Shown piece after piece: positions 35,237 to 44,591 of a DNA stretch of 64,000 nt. The DNA is taken from the NCBI GenBank assembly GCA_963741565.1, contig CAVUIK010000014.1:13005-77004 (forward strand), in the 5' to 3' direction. The first letter of the stretch is position 1; every line of letters starts with the position of its first letter. The notes beneath the pieces are model-generated. The model ran no database searches and was not told the DNA's origin. It was given only the letters and a program-made list of their open reading frames with translations. Source of the stretch: Ga0077555 sp963741565. GTDB lineage: Bacteria > Pseudomonadota > Alphaproteobacteria > Rhizobiales > Hyphomicrobiaceae. The position numbers and the translations under genes were made by a program.

Positions 35237-37723
35237 ATGATTGCCAACGACAACGCACCAACGCTGCACGGCCTTTCGCAGTTGGAAGCGCGGCGGCGTC
35301 TGGCCGAGCACGGGTCGAATGCCCTGCTGGAAGCGAGGTCGATTGCCCTCTGGCAGCGGCTGCTCAGTCAATTCAAGAGCGCGCTCATCTACATCCTGCT
35401 GTTCGCGCTCGCCCTTGATCTAGCTCTCTGGCTGCATGAAGGCGCAAGCCAAGTTCCCTATGAAGCCATAGCCATCGCGCTCATCCTCGTTCTCAACGCT
35501 GGTCTCGGCACCTATCAGGAAAGCAAGGCCGAGGAGGCGTTGGCGCGCCTCAAGGCTCTCGCCATGCCGTCCGTCTGTGTCATGCGCGACGGTCAGCTGG
35601 CGCAAATTCCGGCGATCGAGCTCGTTCCCGGCGATATTGCCCGGATCGAGGCCGGCGACCGCGTGCCGGCCGACGGCCACCTTGTGGACGGCCAGGGCGT
35701 GATGGCTGACGAATCGATCCTCACCGGGGAATCCTTACCCATCGACAAGGATCTGCAGAGCGTGTTGCTCAGCGGCACGCTAATCGTGCGCAGCAAAGGT
35801 TACATCGAGGTCACCAAGACGGGTCCTCAGAGTACGATGGGGCAGCTTGCGACCATGCTCGGTGGGATCGAAGCGGGTAAGACCCCGCTCGAGCGTCGGC
35901 TCGGCGTGTTCGGCAACCAGGTCGCAATCGCTATCCTAATGGTGGGCCTCGCCCTAACCATCGGCGGTCTGGTGGTTGAGGGGCCTGGGCGCCTCGGACA
36001 AGTCGTCCTGTTCTCTGTCGCCCTGGCTGTGGCCGCCGTACCGGAAGGTCTGCCGGCGGTCTTGACCCTGACGCTGGCGATGGGCGTCGAGCGATTGGCC
36101 AAGCGCAAAGCCATCGTTCGGCGTCTCAGCGCTGTCGAGGCTCTGGGCTCCGTCACCGTCATCGCCACGGACAAGACCGGAACCCTCACCGAGAACCGCA
36201 TGCACGTGCGGGCAATCGATGCCCCCGATGCCGACCGGGCGCTACGTGCCATGGTGCTGGCAAACGATGCCGAGATTGCAACGGGAGTGGGCGACCCGCT
36301 CGAAATCGCCCTGCTCGACTACGCAGCAAAGAACGGCGCTGATCCTGCCCATGTAGCAGCCAGCCGTCCGCGGGTCTCCAGCCGTCCTTTCGACAGCGTG
36401 ACGAAGTTCATGCGCGTCACGGTGAGCGAGAGCGGCCAGGAGGTCAGCTATCTCAAGGGAGCGCCGGAGGTCCTCATCGGGCGGAGTTCGCTGTCGTTCC
36501 AGGAAAAGCGCGATTGGGAGGCCAAGGCGCTGACGCATGCGAGCGAAGGCTATCGCATTCTGGCGCTTGGCTGGCGAGAAGAGGAGCGGGACGAGGATAT
36601 CACATTTCTGGGTCTGGTGATGCTGTGGGATCCGCCACGCCCTGAGGTGCCGGAAGCGCTGCGGCGCGCGAAAGCTGCGGGCATCCGTGTGGTCATGATC
36701 ACGGGCGATCATCCGGCCACGGCCAAAGCTGTTGGCGAGGCCATCGGCATCACAACAGAACGCGCTGTCATCGGGTCCGAAGTCGAGCAGGCGTCGTCCG
36801 AGCAACTGCGTGAGCTTGTTCGCCACGTCAACGTGTTTGCGCGTGTGGCACCCGAGCACAAGCTCCGCCTTGTCGAGGCTCTCAAGGCTAACGGCGAGAT
36901 TGTTGCTGTGACGGGAGATGGCGTCAACGACGCACCGGCACTCAAGCGTTCCGACGTCGGCGTCGCCATGGGGCAGCGCGGCAGCGATGTCGCGCGGGAG
37001 GTGTCCGACATCGTCTTGCTAGATGATAATTTCGCCACCATCGTCACTGCCATCGAGGAAGGCCGCAGCATCTACGAGAATATCCAGAAATTCATCCGGT
37101 TCTTCTTTTCCACGGATCTGGCACTCATCGTGCTCATGGTTGCCGGCCTCGGTCTGGCCTTCCTGCTCGGCATCAAGGACCCGATCGGCGGCACATTCCT
37201 GTTGCCACTGACGGCCGCGCAGTTGCTTTGGATCAATGTCGTGGCCGATGGGCCTCCCGCGCTTGCCTTGGCCGTTGATCGCAATCCCGATGTGATGAGC
37301 AGACCACCCCGACCGCCGAGCTCGAGACTTCTTGATGCAGCCTCTCTCCGTTTCATCGTCATCTCTGGCACGGCAAAAGCCATTGGGGGTATCGCTTTCC
37401 TCGCCGCCATGCCGCAACTCGGCTACTCGCTCGAAGAGACGCGGACATCCGTCTTTCTCTACGAATCCATGATGCAGCTGGTCTTTGTCTATCCAGCGAG
37501 GCGGATCGGCGTGGTGCCATTGCCCAACATCTGGATACACGTTGCGGTCGGGCTGGGCATGGTGCTGCAGGCATCGACTGTCATCCTGCCGCCGCTCCGC
37601 ATATTGCTCGGGCTCGTTCCCGTCAGCGCTGGGGTCACTGTCGCCATCGTCGTTGCGGTCTTGCTCACTTGGGCCATTGCGGAACTCGTTGGGCGGCAAC
37701 CACGGGTGTCCCGCCATCAGTAA
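35237..37723 (+). CDS. P2-type cation-transporting ATPase
   Basis: 828 residues starting at MIANDNAPTLHGLSQLEARR; the open frame upstream is not needed. It has the N-terminal cation-ATPase domain, actuator ADESILTGESLPIDKD, membrane motif VAAVPEGLPAVLTLTLAMG, phosphorylation site VIATDKTGTLTENRMH, the nucleotide site YLKGAPE, and VTGDGVNDAPALKRSDVGVA. PEGLPAV is typical of P2A calcium pumps, and the six C-terminal helices are present (INVVADGPPALALAVDRN). Calcium is likely but magnesium, sodium or manganese cannot be ruled out. Single-gene unit. Confidence 0.9.
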   Translation: MIANDNAPTLHGLSQLEARRRLAEHGSNALLEARSIALWQRLLSQFKSALIYILLFALALDLALWLHEGASQVPYEAIAIALILVLNAGLGTYQESKAEEALARLKALAMPSVCVMRDGQLAQIPAIELVPGDIARIEAGDRVPADGHLVDGQGVMADESILTGESLPIDKDLQSVLLSGTLIVRSKGYIEVTKTGPQSTMGQLATMLGGIEAGKTPLERRLGVFGNQVAIAILMVGLALTIGGLVVEGPGRLGQVVLFSVALAVAAVPEGLPAVLTLTLAMGVERLAKRKAIVRRLSAVEALGSVTVIATDKTGTLTENRMHVRAIDAPDADRALRAMVLANDAEIATGVGDPLEIALLDYAAKNGADPAHVAASRPRVSSRPFDSVTKFMRVTVSESGQEVSYLKGAPEVLIGRSSLSFQEKRDWEAKALTHASEGYRILALGWREEERDEDITFLGLVMLWDPPRPEVPEALRRAKAAGIRVVMITGDHPATAKAVGEAIGITTERAVIGSEVEQASSEQLRELVRHVNVFARVAPEHKLRLVEALKANGEIVAVTGDGVNDAPALKRSDVGVAMGQRGSDVAREVSDIVLLDDNFATIVTAIEEGRSIYENIQKFIRFFFSTDLALIVLMVAGLGLAFLLGIKDPIGGTFLLPLTAAQLLWINVVADGPPALALAVDRNPDVMSRPPRPPSSRLLDAASLRFIVISGTAKAIGGIAFLAAMPQLGYSLEETRTSVFLYESMMQLVFVYPARRIGVVPLPNIWIHVAVGLGMVLQASTVILPPLRILLGLVPVSAGVTVAIVVAVLLTWAIAELVGRQPRVSRHQ

Positions 37724-37906
37724 GAAACGCCCTACTGCGCGAACACGCTGACCAATATCCATGATCACCGAATGATCGCTGGGCGCCGCCCGAGGATAGA
37801 GGTGCCTGGGGTTCACGTTCGCCTAAAGCTTCCCTACGCTCCAGGAGCCGATGCGCACTGTTCCGCCGCGAGGCATGGCGTCCTGAGCCCTGCTCTGTTG
37901 CGGCCC

Positions 37907-38242
37907 CTAATCGCGCAACGAAATGATGTACTCCGCGAGGTGGCTCAGATGACGCTCTTCGATCGGTAGGCCTGGCATCGGATGGCGCGGGATCGTGATG
38001 AATGCCTTTAATCGTTCCCGCGTTTGGTGCTCCCGGCGTGCAATTTCACTGAAGCTCGGCACGAAGACGCCTTGAACCAAGGTCCCCTTGGCCAAGCCAA
38101 TGCCGTGGCATCCGGCGCATTCACGAGACGCAATCTGCTCACCGAGTGCGCGATCTCCGGCCTGTGCATGAGCTGGTCCGGCTGCCAGCCCACCCGAGAC
38201 CACTGCACAATAGGCAATGCCGAATATTCTGGACGCTGTCAT
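37907..38242 (-). CDS. Small periplasmic cytochrome c
   Basis: 111 residues from MTASRIFGIAYCAVVSGG, a signal peptide cleaved near AHAQA. Heme motif ECAGCH near residue 42, distal Met in IPRHPMPGLP and a C-terminal helix HLSHLAEYIISL. A class I monoheme cytochrome likely serving as electron carrier. A similar one lies at 44200-44541. The upstream open frame to 38371 lacks support. Confidence 0.85.
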   Translation of the reverse strand: MTASRIFGIAYCAVVSGGLAAGPAHAQAGDRALGEQIASRECAGCHGIGLAKGTLVQGVFVPSFSEIARREHQTRERLKAFITIPRHPMPGLPIEERHLSHLAEYIISLRD

Positions 38243-38459
38243 CGCAGGAACCTCCGGCCATCTCTTCATTCTGCCCATGCAGGCCTTCCGCCCCGAACAA
38301 TGTGCGTGGATGCCGAGGTTGACATCATGCACTCCTTGCATCGGCGTTCGTCCTATTCCTTCTCCCGACAAGTGCTCGTCATCATCTTCAGCGGCGCATG
38401 GTCATCGCGGCGCGCACCCGTCGCTCGGCCAACTGCGCGCAGAATGCGTGTGTCGACAT

Positions 38460-38665
38460 AGGCGTTCGGACAGCATCGCTCGACGGAGCAGAAGACACCG
38501 ATCAGCCGCCACAACGAGGAGCGGTCGACGCCGGCATCGTGAAGCTGATCCACAAATATCGCCGCTCTGGCTACCGCAAAATCACAACGTTGCAGCGGAT
38601 AACGGGAGGCTCGGCGGTCAACGACCGCGGTGCCGAGCGGATCTGGAGACTATCGGCCGCGCGGT
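38460..38665 (+). pseudogene. IS3-family transposase (orfB) fragment
   Basis: One frame gives FGQHRSTEQKTP, and another frame shortly after gives IVKLIHKYRRSGYRKITTL, then VNDRGAERIWR. These match successive blocks of IS3-family OrfB (GQxRSTQR..., YGYRRIxxLL, VNxKRVxRIWR). The catalytic DDE core is absent. Only a 200-base relic remains, next to a cytochrome gene. Confidence 0.65.
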
Positions 38666-39048
38666 GGCATCTGATGGTCTGCCTTGAAGTATGCGCGGCC
38701 ATGGGCGATCAATTCACCGTCGGTGAGGTCGTCGAGGGTTTCGACGCCAGCAATCTTTGCACGCACCAGCGGCGCGTAGCGCGCCACGTGTTTGACAAAT
38801 TCGTTCTTGGTCTTTGCGGGTCCCGCAACGAGAACGGCCCCAGTATCGGCAATGGCCTCCGTCACACGTTGAAGGAAGGCATGATCCTCCGCCGCGTGGC
38901 CGCTACCAATGCTGTTGGCTTTGTGATGAATGTGTCGTTCTGGATTGTGCGGGCGCAGTACCAGCTTCTCAACTTCGCTAAGATCGAAATGGAAAACGCG
39001 GGCTTCAAGGTGGTCGATCCAGACGATTGCATGATGGCGGCTTGACAT
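38650..39048 (-). CDS. Translational-machinery-like protein (eRF1 domain 3-like, small)
   Basis: 132 residues from MSSRHHAIVWIDHLEARVFH. HHAIVWIDHLEARVF, HKANSIGSGHAAEDHAFLQR and GAVLVAGPAKTKNEFVKHV resemble small proteobacterial proteins related to the third domain of peptide release factor eRF1/pelota. These occur beside stress and low-oxygen genes. A TTGAT-N4-GTCAA palindrome lies 83 bases upstream. The function is unknown. Confidence 0.7.
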   Translation of the reverse strand: MSSRHHAIVWIDHLEARVFHFDLSEVEKLVLRPHNPERHIHHKANSIGSGHAAEDHAFLQRVTEAIADTGAVLVAGPAKTKNEFVKHVARYAPLVRAKIAGVETLDDLTDGELIAHGRAYFKADHQMPPRGR

Positions 39049-39130
39049 TGGGGCCTCGGCTTCAAGGCTGCCACATGGACAGCTACGGATTGATTGGATC
39101 GTCACATAGCGCCTGTCGGGTTCGTCGCGC

Positions 39131-39144
39131 TTGATACCGGTCAA
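39131..39144. promoter_or_regulatory. FixK/FNR-type palindrome
   Basis: TTGATACCGGTCAA, one mismatch to TTGAT-N4-ATCAA, 83 bases upstream of the eRF1-like gene start on the minus strand. Confidence 0.5.
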
Positions 39145-39813
39145 TCGTTTGGTCGCGACGCTGGGCTGTCTGGGGACTGCGGTACCGATGGTTCGAGCAG
39201 ATGTTTACTGCGTCGCGCCCTCTGCAATTGTCAGGCTGCCGCATTAACTTTCAGGCTGCCGCATTCGCCGCCGCCCGCGATCCCCGGATCTGCGCAACGG
39301 CAAACGTTGATCACGAAGTCGGCGGTCAGCCGGAGTGCCGCGCGGCCCTGGAACGTCTTTGGTAACGGCGAACAACGCCAGAACCGCACCTTCACGGATC
39401 AACTCCTCTCTTGCTGGCGCGCTGATTGGTAGTCATGCCGACGCCGGCTTGGGTTGATCGACATCAACGCGCAGGCTCTGGCTCTGAGGAAGTAATTCAA
39501 AGCGAGGTTTCGGATCGCCGCCGATGCCAACCGGAGCGCCAGTCCGAAGTCTGTAGATGCGGGGATCATCGACCCGACCGAAGTGGTGCGCATCGTACTT
39601 GAGAATGCCTCTTGGTTGCGAGCGTATTGCTCCTGACCGCGGCGACGATGGCCGATCTGCCGGTGTCGAAATCTCAAGCGCCAGGCACTGCCAGCGTGTC
39701 GATGTGAAGCAAATAGGTTTAGCCGAGATCGAGCCGTCGCGCGCATCACGACTTGCTGGCACTGCTCCACCTCCACGGTGGTGACCCGACATGACGCATC
39801 CAGAGAGGTATCT
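39145..39813. other. Gap without recognisable gene, with a direct repeat and a palindrome
   Basis: About 670 bases. It holds two copies of TCAGGCTGCCGCATT at 39231-39245 and 39251-39265, and a perfect FNR-type site at 39454-39467. Peptides on the minus strand near 39433-39600 (VDDPRIYRLRTGAPVGIGGD) could be the end of a lost gene but I do not recognise it. Confidence 0.4.
39454..39467. promoter_or_regulatory. Perfect FixK/FNR-type palindrome
   Basis: TTGATCGACATCAA matches TTGAT-N4-ATCAA exactly. It is 347 bases upstream of the PCMT-esterase fusion at 39814 and about 400 bases from the divergent eRF1-like gene. The distance to either gene is larger than usual for an activator site. Confidence 0.5.
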
Positions 39814-41817
39814 ATGGCAACCATGGAGCAACAGCGCGATCGGTTTGTGAGCCGGCAGGTGGAAGCCCGGGGTGTACGCGATCCACTCGTCCTTGCCGCC
39901 ATGAGGGCGGTGCGGCGGGAGTTGTTCGTTCCCAAGGCACTCCGCGACGAAGCTTACGATGATACACCACTGTCCATAGGTTCCGGCCAGACGATCTCGC
40001 AGCCCTATATTGTTGCGTTCATGATCGAAGCGCTGGCGCTTCGCGGTGGCGAGAAGGTGCTCGAGATCGGCGCCGGCTCCGGCTATGCCGCAGCCGTTCT
40101 TGCAGAGATCGGACGGGAGGTCTTCACAATCGAGCGGATTGGCCAACTTGCCGAGAGAGCAGCGCGGAATCTGGAGGCGGCCGGCTGCGCCAATGTCCAT
40201 GTTCGCCATGCTGATGGGACTGAAGGCTGGATCGATGAGGCTCCATTCGATGCGATTTTGGTATCGGCTGGCGCGCCCAACGTTCCGAGGTCGCTGATGC
40301 AGCAGCTTAAAATTGGTGCGCACATGGTGGTGCCTGTCGGAAGCGATCCAAAATCCCAGGAGCTTGTTCGGATTACACGCGTGGATGACCAGGAGTACGA
40401 CCGCGAGGATATCGCAGACGTGCGGTTCGTGCCGCTGATCGGCAAGGAAGGCTGGGAGAGCGACGACGGCGATTGGCAAACAAAACCACCTCGCGTGGTG
40501 CAGTCACGACCCGCCGTCAGCGTGTCGTTGCCTGGCCTTATCGCCAAGCATGCAGAAACCTTCGGCAGGCTCGAAGACGCAGATCTCGAGCCACTATTGG
40601 GGCGGATCGGCGACGCGCGTGTCGTGCTGATCGGCGAGGCAAGTCACGGAACATCCGAGTTCTACCGCATGCGGGCGCGGATCACGCAGCGGCTCATCGA
40701 AGCCAAAGGCTTCAGCATCGTTACCGCCGAAGCTGACTGGCCCGACGCCGCGCGAATCGATCATTACGTTCGCCACCGCGAGGTACCGCCGTCCGAATGG
40801 ACGGCCTTCGCACGCTTCCCGACCTGGATGTGGCGCAACGAGGAGACACGCAGCTTCATCGACTGGTTACATAAGAGAAACTCGTCTCTGGAGGTTCGCC
40901 AGCGCACCGCCTTCTACGGTCTAGATCTCTACAGCCTCTATACGTCGGCCCGCGCTGTCATCGATTATTTGGAGTCGGTCGATCCAGCACTCGCTGCCAT
41001 CGCGAGGCAGCGATATGGCTGTCTGTCGCCTTGGGAAGCCGACCCAGCCGCGTATGGCCGCGCGGCACTGCGGGGGACCTATCACAAATGTGAGCAGGCG
41101 GTGGCCCACATTCTCGTCGAGCTGCTCCAGAAACGACAGGCGTACGTATTGCGCGACGGCGAACGGTTCTTCGATGCCTCGCAGAACGCGAGGCTGGTGG
41201 CCAACGCGGAGCAGTACTACCGGATCATGTATTACGGCTCGCGAGCCTCCTGGAACCACCGTGATTCTCACATGTTCGTGACGTTGAAGAACGTCCTTGC
41301 GCACCACGGGCCCGCGGCAAAGGCCGTAATCTGGGCACACAACTCTCACATCGGTGACGCCTCAGCCACAGAAATGGGTCGGCGTGGCGAGCACAACATC
41401 GGGCAGCTCTGCCGCAAGCAATTCGGCGAGGCGTGCTTCTCGATAGGTTTTGGAACCAACGACGGAAAAGTCGCCGCGGCCTCAGGCTGGGACGAACCGA
41501 TGCAAGTCATGGACGTGCGGCCCGCGCATCCTCAGAGCTACGAGCGGCACTTCCATATGACCAGCGCGCCGGGCCTGCTGCTGCCGCTGAGGGAGCCGAG
41601 AAGCGCGGAACTGTGCGAGAAACTTGAGAAACCACGGCTCCAGCGCGCGATCGGTGTGATTTACCGCCCAGACAGTGAGCTCGCGAGCCATTACTTCGAA
41701 GTCGTTCTCCCGAAGCAATTCGATGAGTACATCTGGATCGACCGGACCAGTGCCGTGAAGCCGTTCGATGTGGCTGAGCTTCAGGGCTTGCCGGATACAT
41801 ATCCATTCGGGCTCTAG
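39814..41817 (+). CDS. Protein-L-isoaspartate O-methyltransferase fused to erythromycin esterase-like domain
   Basis: 667 residues from MATMEQQRDRFVSRQVEARG, preceded by AGAGAGGT. Residues 1 to about 215 are a PCMT: SIGSGQTISQPYIVAFMIEA, the SAM motif VLEIGAGSGYAAAVLAEIG and VPVGSDPKSQ. From about 230 to 655 it is an erythromycin esterase/EreA-like domain: LIGEASHGTSEFYRMRARIT, ITAEADWPDA-like strand, FYGLDLYSLYTSA, VIWAHNSHIGDAS. The two repair- and hydrolase-type domains are in one frame, so the fusion is real. It might repair damaged proteins and hydrolyse an ester; the esterase substrate is unknown. Confidence 0.88.
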   Translation: MATMEQQRDRFVSRQVEARGVRDPLVLAAMRAVRRELFVPKALRDEAYDDTPLSIGSGQTISQPYIVAFMIEALALRGGEKVLEIGAGSGYAAAVLAEIGREVFTIERIGQLAERAARNLEAAGCANVHVRHADGTEGWIDEAPFDAILVSAGAPNVPRSLMQQLKIGAHMVVPVGSDPKSQELVRITRVDDQEYDREDIADVRFVPLIGKEGWESDDGDWQTKPPRVVQSRPAVSVSLPGLIAKHAETFGRLEDADLEPLLGRIGDARVVLIGEASHGTSEFYRMRARITQRLIEAKGFSIVTAEADWPDAARIDHYVRHREVPPSEWTAFARFPTWMWRNEETRSFIDWLHKRNSSLEVRQRTAFYGLDLYSLYTSARAVIDYLESVDPALAAIARQRYGCLSPWEADPAAYGRAALRGTYHKCEQAVAHILVELLQKRQAYVLRDGERFFDASQNARLVANAEQYYRIMYYGSRASWNHRDSHMFVTLKNVLAHHGPAAKAVIWAHNSHIGDASATEMGRRGEHNIGQLCRKQFGEACFSIGFGTNDGKVAAASGWDEPMQVMDVRPAHPQSYERHFHMTSAPGLLLPLREPRSAELCEKLEKPRLQRAIGVIYRPDSELASHYFEVVLPKQFDEYIWIDRTSAVKPFDVAELQGLPDTYPFGL

Positions 41818-41869
41818 GCCAGCATCTCAGAACCGTTGCGGTGATTGCCGCGTCCTCATGCGAGGCTTC

Positions 41870-42817
41870 ATGGAATTCAAAGATTACTACAAGGTATTGG
41901 GGCTGGAGCGCAATGCAACCCAGGACGAGGTCAAGAAGACCTATCGCAAGCTTGCCCGCACATATCACCCCGACATCAACAAGGATGTCGGTGCCGAGGC
42001 CAGGTTCAAGGAGATCGGTGAGGCCAACGAGGTGCTTTCCGACGCCGGCAAGCGCGCCGCCTACGATCAATTGGGTCAGCAATGGCAGCCCGGTCAGGAG
42101 TTCCGTCCACCGCCGGACTGGGACGCGGGGTTCGAGTTCTCCGGCGCGACATCGCAACGTGCAGGAGGTGAGTTCAGTGATTTCTTCGAGACCCTATTCA
42201 GCAGAATGCAGCGGGGTGAGGAGCCATCGCGCGGCCGAGCCGAGTTCCATGCACGCGGCGAAGACCACCATGCCAAGATTTTGATCGATCTGCGCGATTC
42301 TCTCGAGGGGGCCACTCGGAAATTATCACTGCGCATGCCGGCGGTTGATGCCGACGGACACGTCATTCTGAAGGACCACACGCTTAACGTCACGATCCCG
42401 AAAGGCGTTACGGAAGGTCAGAGTATTCGGCTGAAAGGCCAGGGGGCCCCAGGAACCGGACGGTTGCCGGCTGGTGATTTGTATCTGGAGATCCATTTCA
42501 ACCGGGATCCCCTGTATCGTGCCGCCGGAAGCGATCTCTATGTCGAGTTCCCCGTCGCCCCGTGGGAAGCAGCGCTCGGCGCCACCGTCAAGTTCCCGAC
42601 ACCGGTAGGGCCGATTATGCTCAAGATCCCAGCAGGCTCGTCGCAGGGTCGTGAATTGCGCATTAAGGGCCGCGGCATACCTGCGGCCAAGCCGGGAGAT
42701 CTCTACGCCGTTCTGAAGATCGTCTTGCCGCCAGCCGATACCGAAAAGGCCAGACAGATCTACGCGGACATGGCGCACGAGCTTGCTTTTGATCCCAGGT
42801 CAGATTTTGGAGTCTAG
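41870..42817 (+). CDS. cbpA: Curved DNA-binding protein CbpA (DnaJ-type co-chaperone)
   Basis: 315 residues from MEFKDYYKVLGLERNATQDE. J domain at 1-70 with the HPD motif (TYHPDINKD), a Gly/Phe-containing linker, and two C-terminal beta domains (VTIPKGVTEGQSIRLKGQG, VGPIMLKIPAGSSQGRELRI). No zinc-finger is present, so it is CbpA-type rather than DnaJ. It stimulates DnaK and in enteric bacteria binds curved DNA. The adjacent cbpM supports this assignment. Confidence 0.93.
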   Translation: MEFKDYYKVLGLERNATQDEVKKTYRKLARTYHPDINKDVGAEARFKEIGEANEVLSDAGKRAAYDQLGQQWQPGQEFRPPPDWDAGFEFSGATSQRAGGEFSDFFETLFSRMQRGEEPSRGRAEFHARGEDHHAKILIDLRDSLEGATRKLSLRMPAVDADGHVILKDHTLNVTIPKGVTEGQSIRLKGQGAPGTGRLPAGDLYLEIHFNRDPLYRAAGSDLYVEFPVAPWEAALGATVKFPTPVGPIMLKIPAGSSQGRELRIKGRGIPAAKPGDLYAVLKIVLPPADTEKARQIYADMAHELAFDPRSDFGV

Positions 42818-42823
42818 ATTGCC

Positions 42824-43159
42824 ATGACGGACGACAGCAAAATCTGCGTGACCGCTGAGATTGTTGATGCAGAAAGTCTCCTCACCATCGACGACCTATG
42901 TCTTGCCTGCAATGTCGATGTCAATTGGCTCGTTGAGCTAGTCGCTCATGGCGTGATCGAGCCTATCGGCCAGGCGAGAGCGGACTGGAAATTCACCAGC
43001 CTCACAATTGTTCGCGTCGCCAAGGCAAGGCGTCTCGAACGGGATCTCAGCCTTAATCCTCCTGGCGTTGCGCTGGTGCTCGACCTGCTTGACGAGATCG
43101 ACGGCCTTCACGCTCAACTCCAGTCGGTTCGCGGGCACATGACGAAGCACGAACGATAG
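42824..43159 (+). CDS. cbpM: Chaperone modulator CbpM (MerR-like)
   Basis: 111 residues, 6 bases after cbpA. LLTIDDLCLACNVDVNWLVELV and the basic SLTIVRVAKARRLERDLSLN match the CbpM/MerR_2 helix-turn-helix fold, followed by a C-terminal helix. CbpM binds the J domain of CbpA and restrains it. Confidence 0.88.
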   Translation: MTDDSKICVTAEIVDAESLLTIDDLCLACNVDVNWLVELVAHGVIEPIGQARADWKFTSLTIVRVAKARRLERDLSLNPPGVALVLDLLDEIDGLHAQLQSVRGHMTKHER

Positions 43160-43465
43160 CTCAACGGGAATTCTCTCGTTCAGCAATGGTTCGCTTGCTC
43201 GGTTGCTGGCGTCCTCACTAAGCGTGCCGACCCTATCGGTCCACACAGCGCCGGCGCGAGCGGATTCGATTTGCGACCGGTTGGGTCACCCGGCCGACGG
43301 AAGCCATCAAATCCTCCGACCGCCGGCATAGGCACCCTGACCAATGCTTCTGCCAATGCGCGGCACGCCTCGAACGTAAGTCACCTTGATTGCGGTCAAT
43401 GACTCAACTCGCAAGAAGCTGGCTAGATCCAGCCAAATATGGCTGTCAAGGCAAGGAGCGTTGCC
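43160..43465. other. Intergenic region between cbpM and the CBS-BON gene
   Basis: About 300 bases, no gene seen. It contains the FNR-type palindrome at 43386-43399. Confidence 0.5.
43386..43399. promoter_or_regulatory. FixK/FNR-type palindrome upstream of the CBS-BON gene
   Basis: TTGATTGCGGTCAA, one mismatch to TTGAT-N4-ATCAA, 67 bases before the ATG at 43466. The spacing is suitable for activation near -41. Confidence 0.55.
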
Positions 43466-44158
43466 ATGCTTGCGAACCAGATCATGACATCCCCCGTGAC
43501 GACGATTGCGGCGACGACGCCGGTTCGCGAGATTGCGGCGCTCATGGCCAAGCGCAGTTTCAGCGGCGTGCCCGTCGTCGATGCAAAAGGCCAGTTGCTC
43601 GGCATCGTCAGTGAGTCCGATCTGATGCGCGGCCTCACTCGAGATGCAGGCGCGACCAGCAAATGGTGGCTGATTGGTCTTTCGCGCTCCGACGACATGG
43701 CGCGTGCCTACACCAAGAGCCATGGCTCCACGGCTGCTGATTTGATGACTCGACACGTTGCGACGATCCGCGACGATGCAACACTGCCGGAAGTCGCGGA
43801 AAGTCTGGCCGCGCACGGTATCAAGCGGCTTCCCGTGATGCGCGACGGCAGGCTCGTCGGTATCATCACCCGCCGCGATCTTGTCCATGCGTTGGCGCGG
43901 AGCGCGGCCACGCCGACTGCGAGCATGAGCAATGCGTCTTTGCAGAAGCAGCTTCTCGAGCGCATGGCACGGGAGCGGTGGCTCGATGCGAGCTATGTCA
44001 ATGTCCTCGTTAGCGACGATGTCATAGAACTCAACGGTTACATTGCATCCTCTGAGCAGAAGCGGGCGCTCGAGGTCTTGGCCTCCGAGTTCGGCTCGAA
44101 ACATCGGCTCCTCAACAAGCTTGAGATTGGACTGCCACTTGTCAGTGATTTCGCGTGA
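43466..44158 (+). CDS. CBS-domain pair plus BON domain protein
   Basis: 230 residues from MLANQIMTSPVTTIAATTPV with GGAG upstream. Two CBS domains (residues 1-60 and 95-150; KRSFSGVPVVDAKGQLLGIV and HGIKRLPVMRDGRLVGIITR) sense adenosyl nucleotides, and a C-terminal BON domain (VNVLVSDDVIELNGYIASSE) may bind membranes or partners. Such proteins are common in FixK/FNR regulons of Rhizobiales. The palindrome 67 bases upstream fits. Confidence 0.88.
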   Translation: MLANQIMTSPVTTIAATTPVREIAALMAKRSFSGVPVVDAKGQLLGIVSESDLMRGLTRDAGATSKWWLIGLSRSDDMARAYTKSHGSTAADLMTRHVATIRDDATLPEVAESLAAHGIKRLPVMRDGRLVGIITRRDLVHALARSAATPTASMSNASLQKQLLERMARERWLDASYVNVLVSDDVIELNGYIASSEQKRALEVLASEFGSKHRLLNKLEIGLPLVSDFA

Positions 44159-44199
44159 CTCTTCGGGCGACTTAACGAACCCGTCAGGGGAGGCGACAC

Positions 44200-44541
44200 A
44201 TGCACTGTTGGCGTTTTCACGGCTCGGCAGTCGCAGTGCTGCTGCTGATGCTTTTTAGTTCGCAGGCTTGGAGTGAAGAACCCGGGAATGCGCAACGCGG
44301 GCTCACCTACACTCAAGTGCATTGTGCGGGCTGCCATGCGGTCGATGGCCGACAGCCCCAGCGGCCGCCAGTGCTCGGAATCGCGACATTCACTGAGATC
44401 GCTAATACCCCAGGCATGACGCCGATCGCTCTCGTGGTCTGGTTCCAGAGCCCTCATCCGAATATGCCGAACCTCGTGCTTGAGCGGGCGGACCGGGACG
44501 ATGTTATCGCCTACATCACCAGTCTGCGCAGTGCGCAATAA
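44200..44541 (+). CDS. Small periplasmic cytochrome c
   Basis: 113 residues with a signal peptide (MHCWRFHGSAVAVLLLMLFS, cleavage near QAWSEE). Heme motif HCAGCH, distal Met within HPNMPNLVLE, C-terminal helix DDVIAYITSL. AGGGGAGG lies 6 bases before the ATG. A monoheme electron carrier similar to the one at 37907-38242. Confidence 0.87.
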   Translation: MHCWRFHGSAVAVLLLMLFSSQAWSEEPGNAQRGLTYTQVHCAGCHAVDGRQPQRPPVLGIATFTEIANTPGMTPIALVVWFQSPHPNMPNLVLERADRDDVIAYITSLRSAQ

Positions 44542-44591
44542 GCCCAAATATCGCCACCTACGGCGCAATTGAACTGAAACAGAGAGCGATC

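Noticed and set aside
39433..40479. Long minus-strand open frame overlapping the PCMT part
   Set aside because: Mirror of the PCMT reading frame; no recognisable domain in the overlapping portion.
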